From NCBI GenBank assembly GCA_017549745.1, contig JAFYUA010000365.1, positions 1 to 8,571 on the forward strand: a stretch of DNA of 8,571 bases, read 5' to 3'. Under the pieces are notes generated by a model. The model was not told where the DNA came from. It ran no database searches and saw only the letters and a list, made by a program, of their open reading frames with translations. The stretch is from Clostridia bacterium (GTDB taxonomy: Bacteria > Bacillota > Clostridia > UMGS1810). Numbering within the stretch: the first letter of the stretch is position 1; every line of letters starts with the position of its first letter. This document shows, piece by piece, positions 6,720-8,571 of this stretch. Position numbers and translations under genes: made by a program.

Positions 6720-7711
6720 CATGATTTTGTGTTGTTTAATTTAAGAATTATGTTGTATTTGCGCTTAAAATACTCTGCATTTTCCTTTTTGTGCCCGATA
6801 ATCTGTGAGATTTTGCCTGAGGGGGCGTCTATTTCATATGTTGTGTCATGCAATGACCTTGCTATGATGTCAGATTCTATTTTGCTGCGCCACACCCTGC
6901 CATACACAAGCTCTGCAAAAGCGTTGTGATATGGGCCTTTCACGGTAGATGCGTTCACGCCGTCGGTGGTCTGCAGGCCTATGCGCAATATGGTGATGCC
7001 GCGCGCTTTGAAAATACTCACAAGCTCTGCGGCAAGCTCTACCGCCTCATCAAGTGTCTGCGCAGTGTAGGCGCCGCTTTGATGCATCAGTGCAAGGTGG
7101 GTGCCCTCCATCACAAGGGTGGGATATATCCTCACCGAGTCGGGCGAAAGAGAGGCTATTTTTTTAGCGGTTTCGATGGACTTTGCAGGTGTGTCACCAG
7201 GCAGACCCGTCATCATCTGCAAGCCAAGCTCCATGCCATATGATTTGATAAGCTTGGCGGCTTTGGTCACATCTTCAAAGGTGTGGCCTCTGTTGGAAGC
7301 TATGAGCACTTCATCATCTGCCGACTGCACGCCAAGCTCAATTGCCGTCATGCCATAACTTTTGCAAAGCGCGAGCACTTCATCATCTATGCAATCGGGG
7401 CGCGTGGAACAGCGCACACCGCCCACTCTGCCCGAGAGCACATAGCCATGGGCAAGTGACAAAAGCTCATGCATGCTCTCGCGGTCAATGGCAGTGAAGC
7501 TGCCGCCGAAGAATGCTATCTCGGCATAGTATGTACCTCTGTCATTATATTTTTCTATGGTTTCAAGGTGAGAGTCGATGATTGAGCGTGCTTTGGCTTG
7601 GGTCATTTCTTCAATCTGCCCCGTGATTTTGCGCTGATTACAAAAAACACAATCGTGAGGGCAGCCTTTGTGGGGCACAAAGACGGGGATATGAAAAACT
7701 CTTTGCTTCAT
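6719..7711 (-). CDS. Radical SAM protein of the Elp3-like family
   Basis: A 330-residue radical SAM enzyme. The 4Fe-4S cluster motif is C17-x3-C21-x2-C24 (CPHDCVFC), followed by FFGGSF (67-72), STRPD (102-106), ELGVQS (125-130) and GLPGDT (169-174). The C-terminal part has RIYPTLVMEGT (194-204), RIGLQ (243-247) and GPYHNAFAELV (259-269), all marks of the Elp3-like branch. True Elp3 is much longer and carries an acetyltransferase domain, which is absent here, so the tRNA-modification role of Elp3 cannot be assumed; substrate and reaction are unknown. From general knowledge, similar short proteins often lie near rnc and smc in clostridia; rnc is not here. A TTG at 7729 would add six residues, but the ATG at 7711 has GGAG 6 bases upstream and is preferred. 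No convincing promoter is seen between clpX and this gene. Confidence 0.9.
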   Translation of the reverse strand: MKQRVFHIPVFVPHKGCPHDCVFCNQRKITGQIEEMTQAKARSIIDSHLETIEKYNDRGTYYAEIAFFGGSFTAIDRESMHELLSLAHGYVLSGRVGGVRCSTRPDCIDDEVLALCKSYGMTAIELGVQSADDEVLIASNRGHTFEDVTKAAKLIKSYGMELGLQMMTGLPGDTPAKSIETAKKIASLSPDSVRIYPTLVMEGTHLALMHQSGAYTAQTLDEAVELAAELVSIFKARGITILRIGLQTTDGVNASTVKGPYHNAFAELVYGRVWRSKIESDIIARSLHDTTYEIDAPSGKISQIIGHKKENAEYFKRKYNIILKLNNTKS

Positions 7712-7776
7712 AAATTTCTCCTGTAACAAAAATGTGCTGTCTCTTTAAACATTTGTAATGCATAAAAATAGAAAAT

Positions 7777-7803
7777 GTAGGGGACGATGCCCACATCGTC
7801 CCG
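7777..7803 (+). repeat. REP-like unit 1 (GTAG head plus 9-bp hairpin)
   Basis: GTAG at 7777-7780 is followed by a perfect 9-bp stem, GGGACGATG (7781-7789) and CATCGTCCC (7794-7802), with loop CCCA. The GTAG tetranucleotide 5' of a palindrome is the defining layout of REP sequences mobilised by RAYT (Y1-type) transposases in other bacteria. That relationship is inferred from layout only. Confidence 0.7.
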
Positions 7804-7807
7804 AAAA

Positions 7808-7834
7808 CGGGCGGATGTGGGCATCCGCCCCTAC
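7808..7834 (-). repeat. REP-like unit 2, inverted (GTAG head plus 9-bp hairpin)
   Basis: The inverted partner of unit 1: stem GGGCGGATG (7809-7817) and CATCCGCCC (7822-7830) with loop TGGG, then CTAC (7831-7834), which is GTAG on the minus strand. It differs from unit 1 at four of 27 positions, and these four are the two base pairs 8-23 and 9-22 of the local stem, so both stems remain perfect. The loops CCCA and TGGG of the two units are complementary. Confidence 0.7.
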
Positions 7835-7881
7835 AAAACATATTATGCATACTATTTGCTTAAGGAGACAGCACCTTTTGA

Positions 7882-8571
7882 TTATGCTTCTTTTTTGATT
7901 TTGGCAACCTTGACCGTGGCAGAGGGCAGCGCTTTCACTTTGCGCTCAACCATGTCGGCAGTTACCACGCATTTTGATGCCGATGGGTCAGAGGGGGCAG
8001 TGAACATGATGTCACTCATGGTTTCTTCCATGATGCTCCTAAGACCTCTGGCGCCCGTTTTGCGCTCAATTGCCTTGTCGGCAATTGCTTCGATTGCAGC
8101 CTTTTCAAAGCTTAGCTCCACATCGTCGAGAGAGAGAAGCTTCTGGTATTGCTTCACCAAAGCGTTGCGCGGCTCGGTGAGAATTTTGATGAGAGCTTCG
8201 CGGTCGAGCGAATCGAGAGTCACATTGACAGAAAGTCTGCCAATAAACTCAGGTATAAGACCAAATTTGAGAAGGTCCTGCGGCTGAATATCCTTGAGCA
8301 CCTCACCAACCTGCTTATCTTTGCCCGATTTGATGTCGGCACCAAAGCCAAGCACTTTTTTGCCTGTGCGCTGCTCGATGATTTTTTCGATGCCGTCAAA
8401 CGCGCCGCCGCAAATGAAAAGAATGTTGGTGGTGTCAATCTGTATGAATTCCAGCTGAGGATGCTTGCGTCCGCCCTGAGGTGGAACTGAGGCAACAGTG
8501 CCCTCCAGGATTTTAAGAAGAGCCTGCTGCACGCCCTCACCGCTTACATCACGGGTGATTGACGGGTTTTC
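7882..8571 (-). CDS. clpX: ATP-dependent Clp protease ATP-binding subunit ClpX, C-terminal part (runs off the window)
   Basis: ClpX is the hexameric AAA+ unfoldase that feeds substrates to ClpP. The last 229 codons are here; the zinc-binding domain, Walker A and Walker B lie beyond base 8571. Within the fragment: RDVSGEGVQQALLKI (7-21), the RKH pore loop GGRKHP (33-38), sensor-1 region NILFICGGAFDGIE (49-62), the ClpP-docking IGF-type loop LGFG (74-77), the arginine-finger region GLIPEFIGR (104-112) and sensor 2 GARGLRS (173-179). The usual GRLPV is GRLSV here, a minor change. The C-terminal tail ends KVAKIKKEA. A GTG at 8532 is just an internal valine codon of the open frame, not a start. 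The stop is followed within 7 bases by the 141-bp palindromic element. Confidence 0.98.
   Translation of the reverse strand, partial: ENPSITRDVSGEGVQQALLKILEGTVASVPPQGGRKHPQLEFIQIDTTNILFICGGAFDGIEKIIEQRTGKKVLGFGADIKSGKDKQVGEVLKDIQPQDLLKFGLIPEFIGRLSVNVTLDSLDREALIKILTEPRNALVKQYQKLLSLDDVELSFEKAAIEAIADKAIERKTGARGLRSIMEETMSDIMFTAPSDPSASKCVVTADMVERKVKALPSATVKVAKIKKEA

Larger units (their letters stand above)
7734..7874. repeat. 141-bp palindromic element (REPIN/MITE-like) between clpX and the radical SAM gene
   Basis: The ends are an inverted repeat, GTGCTGTCTC(T/C)TTAA at 7734-7748 and its complement at 7860-7874 (one mismatch in 15). The symmetry continues inward with ATGCATA in both halves and then with a core of two GTAG-headed hairpin units facing each other across AAAA. 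A shorter CAAAA/TTTTG symmetry continues outside with one gap. I see no target-site duplication and no reading frame of its own. It begins 7 bases after the clpX stop, so it becomes the 3' end of the clpX mRNA. It may have arrived by transposition in trans, and may act as an mRNA stabiliser or weak terminator (T-rich DNA follows on the minus strand). Confidence 0.8.

Noticed and set aside
7712..7729. Upstream TTG start for the radical SAM gene
   Set aside because: The ATG at 7711 has GGAG at the right distance, whereas the TTG would place that site inside the coding sequence and has no site of its own.
7777..7834. Possible start of a CRISPR array
   Set aside because: There is only one inverted pair, with a 4-base gap, no regular spacers and no third repeat.
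7638..7850. Open frame of 70 codons on the minus strand across the palindromic element
   Set aside because: It overlaps the start of the radical SAM gene in another frame and translates the repeat itself; there is no sign of selection as a protein.
7787..8287. Open frame of 166 codons on the plus strand starting in the palindromic element
   Set aside because: It is antisense to clpX, rich in S, L and R, and starts within the repeat; it is a shadow frame.

Overview
The window is a stretch of bacterial chromosome in which every gene is on the minus strand. Read in the direction of transcription (right to left) the order is: clpX (3' part only), a radical SAM protein of the Elp3-like family, a class II ketose-bisphosphate aldolase, smc, ftsY, ylxM and ffh (5' part only). 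The smc-ftsY and ylxM-ffh order, the YlxM protein itself, strong GGAGG-type ribosome binding sites, TTGACA/TATAAT promoters and very AT-rich intergenic DNA all point to Firmicutes, most likely an anaerobic clostridium (Oscillospiraceae/Eubacteriales-like). This lineage call is an inference from gene content and style, not from a search.

Layout. 8571-7882: C-terminal 229 codons of ClpX, the unfoldase of ClpXP. 7881-7712: an intergenic region almost filled by a 141-bp palindromic element whose core is two inverted REP-like units, each headed by GTAG. 7711-6719: radical SAM gene. 6718-6571: A-tract DNA and a strong promoter for the aldolase. 6570-5620: aldolase, closed by a perfect intrinsic terminator. 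5619-5502: terminator, candidate smc promoter and leader. 5501-1956: full-length SMC with a TTG start. 1953-1036: FtsY, 2 bases after the smc stop. 1035-795: a 76-bp palindrome, an intrinsic terminator, a near-consensus promoter and an operator-like palindrome at its start site. 794-468: YlxM. 452-1: N domain and start of the G domain of Ffh. No gene-free stretch exceeds 300 bases; the longest is the 241-base ftsY-ylxM gap, which is densely occupied by signals.

How the genes fit together. FtsY (SRP receptor), Ffh (SRP GTPase) and YlxM (SRP-associated helix-turn-helix protein) form the co-translational membrane targeting system. Here they are split over two transcription units that abut end to start: smc-ftsY ends at the terminator at 932-885 and ylxM-ffh starts from a promoter 13 bases further on. 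SMC organises and segregates the chromosome. ClpX, the radical SAM protein and the aldolase are not obviously linked in function to it; the aldolase has its own promoter and terminator and looks like an independent unit placed in the locus.

The genes are ordinary housekeeping genes. The unusual material is intergenic: a REPIN-like inverted pair with visible compensatory base changes, a second palindrome of different sequence at the end of ftsY, and repeated TAAAGC/GCTTTA half-sites around the ylxM-ffh promoter. No new multi-gene system is visible.
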